A stretch of 64,000 nucleotides of DNA from Sphingobacterium sp. HMA12 (lineage in GTDB: Bacteria > Bacteroidota > Bacteroidia > Sphingobacteriales > Sphingobacteriaceae), in assembly GCF_002933815.1 (NCBI RefSeq), contig NZ_BEYR01000003.1, forward strand, positions 248,001 to 312,000, in the 5' to 3' direction. The notes under the pieces were generated by a model. That model did no database searches. It was not told the DNA's origin and worked only from the letters and a program-made list of their open reading frames with translations. A program made the translations under genes and the position numbers. How positions within the stretch are numbered: the stretch's first letter is position 1; the number at the start of each line of letters is the position of its first letter. Below, one piece after another: positions 55,627 through 63,270 of the stretch.

Positions 55627-55651
55627 TAATACAGCAACAATACAGGAAATT

Positions 55652-57025
55652 ATGAACTCAAAGGCGGCAGAAATTGAAAGAGAGAATCCAATTATCGTGG
55701 GACTCGATATTGGTACTACCAAAATTTGTGTTACGGTTGGGAGACGTAGCTCAGGGAACAAAATCGAATTATTAGGGGTGGGCAAGGCCGATTCTGCTGG
55801 AGTAAGCAGAGGGGTAGTAGCCAATATCCAAAAGACTGTGGGAAGTATTTTGGAGGCGGTAGAAATTGCCGAAGCACAGTCTAATGTCGATATTAAGGTT
55901 GTCAATGTGGGCATCGCCGGTCAACACATTAAGAGCATCCAACATCGTGGAATATTTACCAAAACAGATGGTGATGACGAGATCATTCGAAGAGATATCG
56001 AACGATTGATCTCGGATATGTATAAACTGGTACTGCCTCCAGGAGAAGAAATTATACATGTTTTACCTCAGGAATTTACGGTAGATAATGAACCGGGTAT
56101 CCGCGAACCGATCGGCATGGCTGGGCGTCGTATAGAAGCGAATTTTCATATTATTTCGGGAAGAGTTACCGATATCAAAAATATAAAAAAATGTATTGAT
56201 AATTCCAATCTGGAAGTTGCTGAACTGATCCTAGAGCCTTTGGCATCTTCAGAAGCTGTATTGGATGAAGATGAAAAAAATGCTGGTGTTGTATTAGTTG
56301 ATATCGGTGGTGGAACGACCGATGTTGCAATCTTCCACGAAGGAATTATTCGTCATACTGCTGTAATCCCATTGGGCGGTAATATTGTGACCGAAGATAT
56401 CCGTCAAGGCTGTTCTGTATTGCGTTCACAGGCAGAATTGCTAAAAACACGATTTGGATCTGCCCTAGCTGATGAAAATAAAGAAAATGAAGTCATTTGT
56501 GTACCTGGATTGAAAGGCCGTGAGCCAAAAGAAATTTCCGTAAAAAACTTAGCCTATATTATTCAGGCGAGAATGGAGGAAATTATCGAACATGTGTATT
56601 ACGAGATTAAGTCCTCCGGTTATGAAAATAAACTTATCGGCGGTATCGTTATTACTGGAGGTGGAGCTCAATTGAAACATTTGGTACAACTAGTTGAGTA
56701 TATTACTGGAATTGATTGTCGTGTCGGTTTTCCGAACGAATATCTTTCCAAAAACGAAGTGTTGCCAAAACCGCTCTTTGAAGAATTGAAAAGTCCATTG
56801 TATGCAACAAGTATTGGTTTGTTGATCAAAGGGATCCAATCGCACGAAGAAGAAGAGGACAGTCGTAGAGAAGCGCACGCGCCAGCTAAAAAAGTGCAGG
56901 CGACTACCACTACGAAAGAGGTTTCGGAGCAACAGCAAAAAGAACAAGGATTGCTGTCATGGTTCAAGCGATTTATTAAGGATGGTAACGAGATTGATGA
57001 CGCAAGTTTTTTAGATAAAAAGTAA
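55652..57025 (+). CDS. ftsA: Cell division protein FtsA
   Basis: 457 residues, actin-like. IVGLDIGTTKICVTVG is the phosphate-1 motif, VVLVDIGGGTTDVAIFHEG phosphate-2, and GGIVITGGGAQLKHL the adenosine motif. The SHS2/1C domain lies at about 88-165. The C-terminal LLSWFKRFIKD is the amphipathic membrane-targeting helix. It tethers FtsZ to the membrane. It is separated from ftsZ by 140 bp containing DnaA-box-like repeats. Confidence 0.95.
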   Translation: MNSKAAEIERENPIIVGLDIGTTKICVTVGRRSSGNKIELLGVGKADSAGVSRGVVANIQKTVGSILEAVEIAEAQSNVDIKVVNVGIAGQHIKSIQHRGIFTKTDGDDEIIRRDIERLISDMYKLVLPPGEEIIHVLPQEFTVDNEPGIREPIGMAGRRIEANFHIISGRVTDIKNIKKCIDNSNLEVAELILEPLASSEAVLDEDEKNAGVVLVDIGGGTTDVAIFHEGIIRHTAVIPLGGNIVTEDIRQGCSVLRSQAELLKTRFGSALADENKENEVICVPGLKGREPKEISVKNLAYIIQARMEEIIEHVYYEIKSSGYENKLIGGIVITGGGAQLKHLVQLVEYITGIDCRVGFPNEYLSKNEVLPKPLFEELKSPLYATSIGLLIKGIQSHEEEEDSRREAHAPAKKVQATTTTKEVSEQQQKEQGLLSWFKRFIKDGNEIDDASFLDKK

Positions 57026-57076
57026 GTTTTCCACAATGAATGAAGTTTTCCACAATTTCACAAATGTGGAAAACTT
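57024..57076. promoter_or_regulatory. Three DnaA-box-like repeats, two forming a hairpin
   Basis: AAGTTTTCCACAAT occurs at 57024-57037 and 57043-57056. Its inverse TGTGGAAAACTT is at 57065-57076. The second and third copies form a 12-bp perfect inverted repeat with a 10-nt loop. TTTTCCACA fits the relaxed DnaA box TTWTNCACA. The same 12-mer appears before mraZ at 42963-42974. The hairpin lacks a following T-run of six or more, so it could be an attenuator or a protein site. Confidence 0.5.
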
Positions 57077-57165
57077 TTGTTGAAATTATATTATTATTAC
57101 ATTACATATAGTGGGTTTGGTTCAATTTGATATCGTATTCATTATAAGTTAAATAGGGATAAGTT

Positions 57166-58863
57166 ATGTCAATACAGTTTGAAATGTTAAAAGAACAATC
57201 TTCAATAATCAAGGTTATTGGGGTTGGTGGTGGTGGCGGCAATGCCGTAAACCACATGTATAAACAAGGAATTAGTGGAGTAGATTTTATCGTGTGTAAT
57301 ACGGATGCACAAGCATTGGAATTAAGCCCGATCCCCAATAAAGTTCAATTGGGAATAAGTCTAACCGAAGGTATGGGTGCTGGAGCAGATCCTGATGTAG
57401 GTGAAAATTCCGCTATCGAAAGTATTGAAGATATCAAACGTATGTTAGGTACCAATACCAAGATGTTGTTTATTACCGCCGGTATGGGCGGTGGTACAGG
57501 TACCGGAGCAAGTCCCGTTTTGGCTAAGGCCGCTAAAGAATTGGGTATTCTTACTGTTGCGATCATTACTACACCATTTACTTTTGAAGGTAAACGCCGT
57601 CGCTCACAAGCGGAGGAGGGACTTTCGGAATTACGTAAATATGTAGACTCTTATCTTGTTATCTCCAACGATCGCTTACGCGAAATCTTTGGAAATTTAA
57701 CGATGACGGCTGCTTTCGCAAAAGCAGATGATATATTGACTACTGCGGCAAAAGGTATCGCCGAAATTATCACTATACCCGGCTATGTAAACGTCGATTT
57801 TAAAGATGTTCGCACAGTGATGAACGATAGTGGTGTAGCGATTATGGGTAACGCGATTGCCGAAGGAGAAGATCGTGCCTTACGTGCAGTAGAAGGTGCT
57901 TTGGCGTCGCCATTGTTGAAAGACAATGAGATCGAAGGTGCTCGTTATATTTTGTTGAATATTACTTCCGGAACTAAAGAGGTGACGATGGATGAAGTAG
58001 CAATCATTACAGATTATATTCAGGAAAAAGCTGGACTATCTGCTGATTTGATCTGGGGTAACTGTATCGACGAAAACTTTGAAGATGAGCTGTCCGTAAC
58101 AATTATAGCGACAGGTTTTCAGACTTCTGAGGAACGCGATAAAGAGCGTGAAAATACAAAGGTATCTATGCCCTTGACACCTGAACCGGTTAATTCTTTT
58201 GTGAAACCTGTTTCGCAGGTTGCCCCAAGGGAAACACCAGTTGCCAATAGTTTTGTCACTCCGGTTCAACGTGTGGATACACCAGCTCCTTCAACAAATA
58301 CATCGACACCAAATAATTTGCAGTCGGATTTGTTTACTTCCCCAAAAAATATCGTACAACAGCAGGTTGTTGTAGAAGAACCGCAAGTGATACGTCATGA
58401 CCTGGGGTTTGATGGTGCGTATGAAGAGGAAACTTCATTTTCTGAAAGTGATTTTCAATTAAAAACTTCACCTTCTGTTTTCCAATTTCAAATGCCAACA
58501 GTATTTGATTCATATTCAGCTCCGTCTGCATCAGACTATGACGAGAAACCGACCTTCTCTTCGAGTACAACAAATGAGCAGGTTGAGGTGCCTCAGGTGG
58601 AAGAGGAGCAGGTATCATTTGAAGATCAATTGGTACGCACGAAAGAGCGTATCTTGCGATTGAAAGAATTGAGCATGAAATTGAAATCTTCAAACGGTCT
58701 TCATGAGCTGGAAAATGAACCCGCTTATAAAAGAAAGCAAATGTCACTGGAGGATACGCCACATTCTTCCCAATCACAAGTGTCTCGCTTTACGCTGTCA
58801 TTTGAAGATGGAAATACGGAAATTCGTCCAAACAACTCCTTTCTACACGACAATGTGGATTAA
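57166..58863 (+). CDS. ftsZ: Cell division GTPase FtsZ
   Basis: 565 residues. The tubulin-type GTPase core (about 1-320) includes VGVGGGGGNAVNHMYK, the signature GMGGGTGTGASPVLAK and TTPFTFEGKRR. The remaining ~245 residues are a long Pro/Thr/Glu-rich linker, then NEPAYKRKQ, which fits the conserved C-terminal peptide that binds FtsA. Unusually, about 40 further residues (SRFTLSFEDG to FLHDNVD) follow that peptide. It forms the division ring. It is the last gene of the cluster and ends at a palindromic terminator. Confidence 0.96.
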   Translation: MSIQFEMLKEQSSIIKVIGVGGGGGNAVNHMYKQGISGVDFIVCNTDAQALELSPIPNKVQLGISLTEGMGAGADPDVGENSAIESIEDIKRMLGTNTKMLFITAGMGGGTGTGASPVLAKAAKELGILTVAIITTPFTFEGKRRRSQAEEGLSELRKYVDSYLVISNDRLREIFGNLTMTAAFAKADDILTTAAKGIAEIITIPGYVNVDFKDVRTVMNDSGVAIMGNAIAEGEDRALRAVEGALASPLLKDNEIEGARYILLNITSGTKEVTMDEVAIITDYIQEKAGLSADLIWGNCIDENFEDELSVTIIATGFQTSEERDKERENTKVSMPLTPEPVNSFVKPVSQVAPRETPVANSFVTPVQRVDTPAPSTNTSTPNNLQSDLFTSPKNIVQQQVVVEEPQVIRHDLGFDGAYEEETSFSESDFQLKTSPSVFQFQMPTVFDSYSAPSASDYDEKPTFSSSTTNEQVEVPQVEEEQVSFEDQLVRTKERILRLKELSMKLKSSNGLHELENEPAYKRKQMSLEDTPHSSQSQVSRFTLSFEDGNTEIRPNNSFLHDNVD

Positions 58864-58880
58864 TCGAATTTGATATAAAA

Positions 58881-58918
58881 TACTAAAAAAGCCATCCGAT
58901 CGGATGGCTTTTTTAGTA
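58881..58918. terminator. Palindromic terminator after ftsZ
   Basis: 18-bp perfect arms (58881-58898 and 58901-58918) around AT, with an A-run on the left and a T-run on the right of the stem. It ends the dcw operon. Confidence 0.9.
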
Positions 58919-58953
58919 TCTTTAAATTCCGATAGAATACAATTATATAAGCT

Positions 58954-60096
58954 ATGACTACAAAATTAAATAATCCTGTATGGGTCATGAGTTCTGCCTT
59001 TGATAAATTGTCATTACCAGAATTGATTCAAACAACAAAAAGAATTGGTGCCGGTGGAATTGACCTTTGTGTTTTTAGAAAGGACGGTACACGTGAAGAC
59101 CATACAGCTACACATTTGGACTATGAGGGATTTACACCAACTAAAGCTAAAGAGACACTTGAACTGTTTAATCAGGCTGACCTGAAGCTTTCGCTCGGAG
59201 CCTTCGAAAATATGATTGGGGGAGATCCGGAACAACGGGTCAAAAATCAGAACCATTTATTAAAACTGATTCGAATAGCCCATTTGTTGGGCGGGGACGA
59301 GAACAATGTTAAAGTGGGTACTTTTGTCGGTTATAATCACGAATTGGGGAATCAGTTGGATGGTTTTCAAAAAAACCTGGATGAATATACACGCGTATTT
59401 GCGCCAATCGTTAATTACGCCGAGAGCCTGGGGGTTACCATACTATATGAAAACTGCCCGATGGAAGGCTGGCGCTCTTCAAGATACAGTTCTACCTACA
59501 ACAACTTGCCCGCTGTCTTGGCGGCACGTAAATTGATGTATGCGATGGTGCCGAGTAAGGCTCATGGTGAAATTTACGATCCTTCTCATGATGTTTGGCA
59601 AAATACAAATCCAATCGATGTCATCCGTAATACCGATATGAGTCGATTACAGCGAATACATGTGAAGACCACACGCAATTTACAGACGACTGCTCGCGTA
59701 GATTGGGGGGGGATGTATCCTATGCAACATGTGGATGCTGAACTAGCAAAAAAAGCAAATGTAAGTATTCCTGGGCATGACTGGGATAGGCATCACTACG
59801 AAGCGATGCTTCCAGGTTTTGGTGGTTCAGATAGTATGGACTGGCGCGGCTTTGTGGATCTACTCCAGGAACGCGGATTTAAAGGCCCTTTTGAAATAGA
59901 AAATGAGGCAAAAAATTCAAAGGATACGGGTGATTTCTTCGCAACGGTACAAGGCTTTACAACTTGTCTTAATTTCTTAGCTCCTATGTTATGGGATTTG
60001 GAAGCGGAAGTTGGTTACTCCTATAAAAAATCAGATCCGTTAAAAGATCTGAACGTAAAAGATGTTCCAGTCGTTACAATGGACGATCTAATCTAG
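58954..60096 (+). CDS. Sugar phosphate isomerase/epimerase-like TIM-barrel protein
   Basis: 380 residues of the xylose-isomerase-like AP-endonuclease-2 barrel fold. Candidate metal ligands are Glu in VTILYENCPMEGW, Asp and His in GEIYDPSHDVWQ, His in IHVKTT and Glu in GPFEIENEA. No signal peptide is visible, so it is cytoplasmic. Substrate is unknown; relatives act on inositol, keto-sugars or sugar amides. TATCTTTA (58917-58924) 29 bp upstream may be its -7 box. It is convergent with the response-regulator gene. Confidence 0.75.
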   Translation: MTTKLNNPVWVMSSAFDKLSLPELIQTTKRIGAGGIDLCVFRKDGTREDHTATHLDYEGFTPTKAKETLELFNQADLKLSLGAFENMIGGDPEQRVKNQNHLLKLIRIAHLLGGDENNVKVGTFVGYNHELGNQLDGFQKNLDEYTRVFAPIVNYAESLGVTILYENCPMEGWRSSRYSSTYNNLPAVLAARKLMYAMVPSKAHGEIYDPSHDVWQNTNPIDVIRNTDMSRLQRIHVKTTRNLQTTARVDWGGMYPMQHVDAELAKKANVSIPGHDWDRHHYEAMLPGFGGSDSMDWRGFVDLLQERGFKGPFEIENEAKNSKDTGDFFATVQGFTTCLNFLAPMLWDLEAEVGYSYKKSDPLKDLNVKDVPVVTMDDLI

Positions 60097-60100
60097 AAAA

Positions 60101-60138
60101 AATACACTCCAACAATGTTTTAATTGTTGGAGTGTATT
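60101..60138. terminator. Bidirectional terminator; response-regulator stop codon in the loop
   Basis: 16-bp perfect arms (60101-60116 and 60123-60138) with a 6-nt loop. The stop codon of the minus-strand gene (60120-60122) lies in the loop, so the regulator's last five codons form one arm. Confidence 0.85.
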
Positions 60139-60761
60139 CTGAAAAGTTCAATGAGTTCAGGAATGTTAGAGACATTTAGTTTTTCAAATATCCTGCTCTT
60201 ATAGGTGCTTACAGTTGATGGACTTAGTTCAAGGAGGCCCGAAACTTCAATTATTCCTAAACCCTTGATCAATTGTTTTGCAACATCTACTTCCCTGTTT
60301 GACAGACGTGCTAAAGGATTTAACTTTGTGAGTTCCGATTTGCTCTGCGTCAGTTTTTGGACATAGAGATCCTGAACATTACTTGACATATATTTGCCGC
60401 GCTCCTGAATTGCCAGTATAGCATGGCTCAATTCTGCCATTGCAGTAGTTTTATTAAGATAACCTACCGCTCCTGCTTCAATATAACGCAACGCATACAA
60501 CGACTCATCATAGGACGAGAAAATTAAAATTTTAATGGCAGGTTGGATTTGCAGGATTTCTTCAACAACTCGAATATTATTTCCTCCGGGCATATTGATG
60601 TCCAGCAATAACAGGTCGAATTCTTCCAGTTTTATCTTTTCTAGCACCTCATCGAAATTTTCGGCTTGGAATATTTCCGCCTTTTTTAGCGTTTCCTTGA
60701 TAATAACGGAAGCACCTAATCGTACAATGCCATGGTCGTCTGCAATAAGAATCTTCTTCAT
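60120..60761 (-). CDS. NarL/FixJ-type response regulator
   Basis: 213 residues. The receiver domain has acidic D8-D9, phosphorylatable D54 (LLLLDINMPGG) and the conserved Lys in GYLNKTTA. The LuxR-type helix-turn-helix occupies about 150-205 (LSNREVDVAKQLIKGLGIIE, LSPSTVSTYKSRIFEKLNVS). No histidine kinase is adjacent, so it is an orphan regulator with unknown signal. It is divergent from mscL across 283 bp of AT-rich DNA in which no other feature is clear. Confidence 0.92.
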   Translation of the reverse strand: MKKILIADDHGIVRLGASVIIKETLKKAEIFQAENFDEVLEKIKLEEFDLLLLDINMPGGNNIRVVEEILQIQPAIKILIFSSYDESLYALRYIEAGAVGYLNKTTAMAELSHAILAIQERGKYMSSNVQDLYVQKLTQSKSELTKLNPLARLSNREVDVAKQLIKGLGIIEVSGLLELSPSTVSTYKSRIFEKLNVSNIPELIELFRIHSNN

Positions 60762-61044
60762 AGATACTTTATCTTATTCTGGGCTTTAATTACCGTATGA
60801 AATTTAAAGTACTATCAATATACAATATATCTTGATATTTTGCCCTAGTTAACGAGCAAATATAGTAAATTAAGTTAATAAAAAACTTGAGCGTGCTGTT
60901 TTGCACGGTAATTTTAAAAATAGGACTTAAGTTAGAAAATGCAGGGCAATAAATGAACTAGTATAAAAAATTGGTATATTTTAATTAGATTTATGTGACA
61001 ATTACTAGTTTTGGTAAAATTTTAAAAGATTAAATGGTTTAAAT

Positions 61045-61452
61045 ATGGGATTTTTAAAAGAATTTAAAGAGTTCGCAATGCGCGGTAGCGTTGTTGATTT
61101 GGCTGTCGGTGTTGTTATCGGTGGGGCATTTGGTAAAATTGTTACATCATTGGTTGACGATATTATCATGCCTCCCATAGGATATTTGACAGGCGGAGTT
61201 GACTTCTCCTCAAAGAAAATTATACTTAAAGCTGCTGATGAGGCTGCGAAACAAGCCGAGGTTTCTATTAACTATGGGAATTTTATCAATGTAGTCATCC
61301 AGTTTTTGATTGTTGCATTTTGTATTTTCTGTGTTATTAAAGGTTTAAATTCTTTGAAACGTAAAGAAGAAGCTGCTCCTGCTGCACCGGCTGCACCAAC
61401 GAAAGAAGAGACATTATTGACCGAAATCAGAGATATTCTAAAAACTAAATAA
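61045..61452 (+). CDS. mscL: Large-conductance mechanosensitive channel
   Basis: 135 residues. The N-terminal helix and first membrane helix (FLKEFKEFAMRGSVVDLAVG, then GGAFGKIVTSLVDDIIMPP) are canonical for MscL. The second helix is at about 72-95, and an Ala/Pro-rich linker leads to the C-terminal helix EETLLTEIRDILK. It opens under membrane tension to release solutes on osmotic downshock. It is monocistronic, with a terminator downstream. Confidence 0.96.
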   Translation: MGFLKEFKEFAMRGSVVDLAVGVVIGGAFGKIVTSLVDDIIMPPIGYLTGGVDFSSKKIILKAADEAAKQAEVSINYGNFINVVIQFLIVAFCIFCVIKGLNSLKRKEEAAPAAPAAPTKEETLLTEIRDILKTK

Positions 61453-61478
61453 GTCAAATTTTTATTTGATGCGAAATT

Positions 61479-61509
61479 AAACAGGGTGGGCTTTACTGCC
61501 CTGTTTTTT
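61479..61509 (+). terminator. Terminator after mscL
   Basis: AAACAGGG (61479-61486) pairs with CCCTGTTT (61499-61506), extendable by wobble pairs, followed by a T-run. Confidence 0.8.
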
Positions 61510-61601
61510 ATTTTGAGCAATTTGTAAAATGGTTTTTTTAGGCTGTCAATGAATTAATTAGCGTAGGCTTTGTACTTAAAGTCTAAATGTTCTCAATATT
61601 G

Positions 61602-61633
61602 TTTGTTTTTGTCTAAAATAAACTTTACTTTTG
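61602..61633 (+). promoter_or_regulatory. Promoter of rpmH-rnpA
   Basis: TTTG (61602-61605), 20-bp spacer, TACTTTTG (61626-61633): a full match to the Bacteroidota promoter pattern, 60 bp before the rpmH ATG. Confidence 0.75.
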
Positions 61634-61692
61634 CATTCCTCTTGGGGAGTTTTGTATTAATTGAAGTAAGAACAAATTAGCATAATAGCGTC

Positions 61693-61851
61693 ATGAAAAG
61701 AACATTTCAGCCATCGCAAAGAAAAAGAAGAAACAAACACGGTTTTAGAGAGCGCATGAGCTCTGCAAACGGTAGAAGAGTATTAGCTTCACGTAGAGCT
61801 AAAGGTAGAAAACGTCTTACAGTGTCTGACGAATACCGTCACAAAGGTTAA
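61693..61851 (+). CDS. rpmH: 50S ribosomal protein L34
   Basis: 52 residues starting MKRTFQPSQRKRRNKHGF, the near-invariant L34 sequence, with RVLASRRAKGRKRLTVSDE in the second half. It is highly basic and part of the large ribosomal subunit. It is followed 60 bp later by rnpA, the usual bacterial order, and preceded by a strong promoter. Confidence 0.97.
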   Translation: MKRTFQPSQRKRRNKHGFRERMSSANGRRVLASRRAKGRKRLTVSDEYRHKG

Positions 61852-61911
61852 TCTTTGACAAGGATCGGTGGCCGCTTATAAGAGCTTTTTCTGATAAGAT
61901 CAAGTCATCGT

Positions 61912-62328
61912 ATGAGAAATACATTTACAAAAGAAGAACGGTTATGTGCGAAAAAGCGTATCGATACGCTTTTTAAAAGCGGTTCTTCTTTTGTTTTGTA
62001 CCCTTTTAGAATTGTTTTTATTCTTGAAAAAAACAAACAGACTGAAAATATCCTCCCCTGTCAGTCTATTCTTTCCGTCTCCAAACGTCGGTTCAAAAGA
62101 GCTGTAGACCGCAATGCGATAAAACGTATGATGCGTGAAAGCTACCGTCTTCAGAAATCCAATGATTTGATTCCTTTTTTGTTGAAACATAATGTAACTT
62201 TGTATTTAGCTATTCAATACGTGGGGAAACAGATCTTAGCATACGATGTGTTTCATACTGCGATGAATAAAATGCTAAAAAAATTACAGGATGAATGTGC
62301 CGATGCTTATTTGGAACAAGGGAATTAA
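61912..62328 (+). CDS. rnpA: Ribonuclease P protein component
   Basis: 138 residues. FTKEERLCAKKRIDTLFKSG at the N-terminus and the RNR-type motif KRRFKRAVDRNAIKRMMRES are RnpA hallmarks. It assists the RNase P RNA in 5' processing of tRNA precursors. The C-terminal end overlaps the start of yidD by 26 bp (or 38 bp with the earlier ATG). Confidence 0.95.
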   Translation: MRNTFTKEERLCAKKRIDTLFKSGSSFVLYPFRIVFILEKNKQTENILPCQSILSVSKRRFKRAVDRNAIKRMMRESYRLQKSNDLIPFLLKHNVTLYLAIQYVGKQILAYDVFHTAMNKMLKKLQDECADAYLEQGN

Positions 62329-62545
62329 ACCTTTATTTAGTTTTATTTTCTTAGCAATTATTCGTTTCTATCAACTATTTATTTCGCCCTTCTTAGGTGC
62401 CAATTGCAGATATACGCCGACTTGTTCGCAATACGGCAAGGAAGCTATTTTAAAATATGGACCATTTAAAGGCGGCTGGATGGCGTTGAAGCGAATCGTA
62501 CGTTGTAATCCCTGGGGCGGCCATGGGCATGACCCCGTACCTTGA
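62303..62545 (+). CDS. yidD: Membrane protein insertion efficiency factor YidD
   Basis: 80 residues from the ATG at 62303; an in-frame ATG at 62291 would add four residues. A membrane-associated helix (FSFIFLAIIRFYQLFISPF) is followed by the family block CRYTPTCSQYGKEAILKYG and the Trp-Gly-Gly-His-Gly end. YidD helps the YidC/Sec machinery insert membrane proteins. It overlaps the end of rnpA and is followed 13 bp later by tsaB. No yidC is nearby. Confidence 0.92.
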   Translation: MLIWNKGIKPLFSFIFLAIIRFYQLFISPFLGANCRYTPTCSQYGKEAILKYGPFKGGWMALKRIVRCNPWGGHGHDPVP

Positions 62546-62558
62546 CTTCGATAAAACA

Positions 62559-63260
62559 ATGAATAACTTAATTTTACAAATTGATACCTCAACCAGCGTG
62601 TGTTCGGTTGCTCTCAGTGAGAATGGACAGACTTTAGCTGTAATTGATCTGGACGAACCGAATGCACATGCAGCGAAATTGACTGTTTTAATTGAACAGA
62701 TTTTGCATAAAACAGAACGTTCTATGCAAGAACTTAAGGCAATAGCGGTCAGCATGGGCCCCGGCTCCTATACAGGACTCCGTATTGGGGTGTCTACTGC
62801 AAAAGGTCTTTGTTATGGCTTGGATATTCCGCTGATTGCAATCAATACATTAGAAGCATTATTTTTAGGCTACAAAGAACAGTTTGGATTGCCGGAAGGG
62901 GAAGCTTTTATCCCCATGTTGGATGCGCGTCGCATGGAGGTGTATTCCGCAGTTTACAACCATCAGTGTAAATTGGTGAAACCTACTTCGGCAGAAATTA
63001 TAGATGCCAACTATTACAACGAACTGTTGGCTTCTTATAGTCGCGTTCATCTATTTGGCTCAGGAGCTGATAAATTTGATGAATTGTTTGCATCAAACGA
63101 TCGTGTGCATGTACAACTGGAATTTAAAGATTCTGCTGCATTTTTATCCCCATTGGCATTTGATAAGTTTCAAAATAAAGAATTTGAGGATGTTGCCTAT
63201 TTTGAGCCTTTCTATCTGAAAGACTTTGTGGTAATGACAAAGAAAAAGGTTGGCCTATAG
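62559..63260 (+). CDS. tsaB: tRNA threonylcarbamoylation protein TsaB
   Basis: 233 residues from the ATG at 62559, which gives the typical start NLILQIDTSTSVCSVAL. AIAVSMGPGSYTGLRIGVST is the family signature. TsaB is the inactive partner that dimerises with TsaD (at 34.6 kb in this window) in threonylcarbamoyl-A37 synthesis. It is the last gene of the rpmH-rnpA-yidD run. Its TAG stop directly abuts the stop codon of the convergent corA gene. Confidence 0.93.
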   Translation: MNNLILQIDTSTSVCSVALSENGQTLAVIDLDEPNAHAAKLTVLIEQILHKTERSMQELKAIAVSMGPGSYTGLRIGVSTAKGLCYGLDIPLIAINTLEALFLGYKEQFGLPEGEAFIPMLDARRMEVYSAVYNHQCKLVKPTSAEIIDANYYNELLASYSRVHLFGSGADKFDELFASNDRVHVQLEFKDSAAFLSPLAFDKFQNKEFEDVAYFEPFYLKDFVVMTKKKVGL

Positions 63261-63270
63261 CCAACCTTTT
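63244..63270. terminator. Bidirectional terminator with both stop codons in the loop
   Basis: 11-bp arms (63244-63254 and 63260-63270) with loop CTATA. The adjacent CTA and TAG at 63255-63260 are the stop codons of corA (minus) and tsaB (plus), so both genes end within the hairpin. Confidence 0.8.

Noticed and set aside
57024..57076. Replication origin at the ftsA-ftsZ gap
   Set aside because: Only three degenerate boxes, no dnaA or dnaN, and no AT-rich unwinding element of convincing size; a regulatory role is more plausible.
61602..61851. oriC next to rpmH-rnpA as in some other phyla
   Set aside because: No dnaA, and no cluster of DnaA-box-like sequences seen here.
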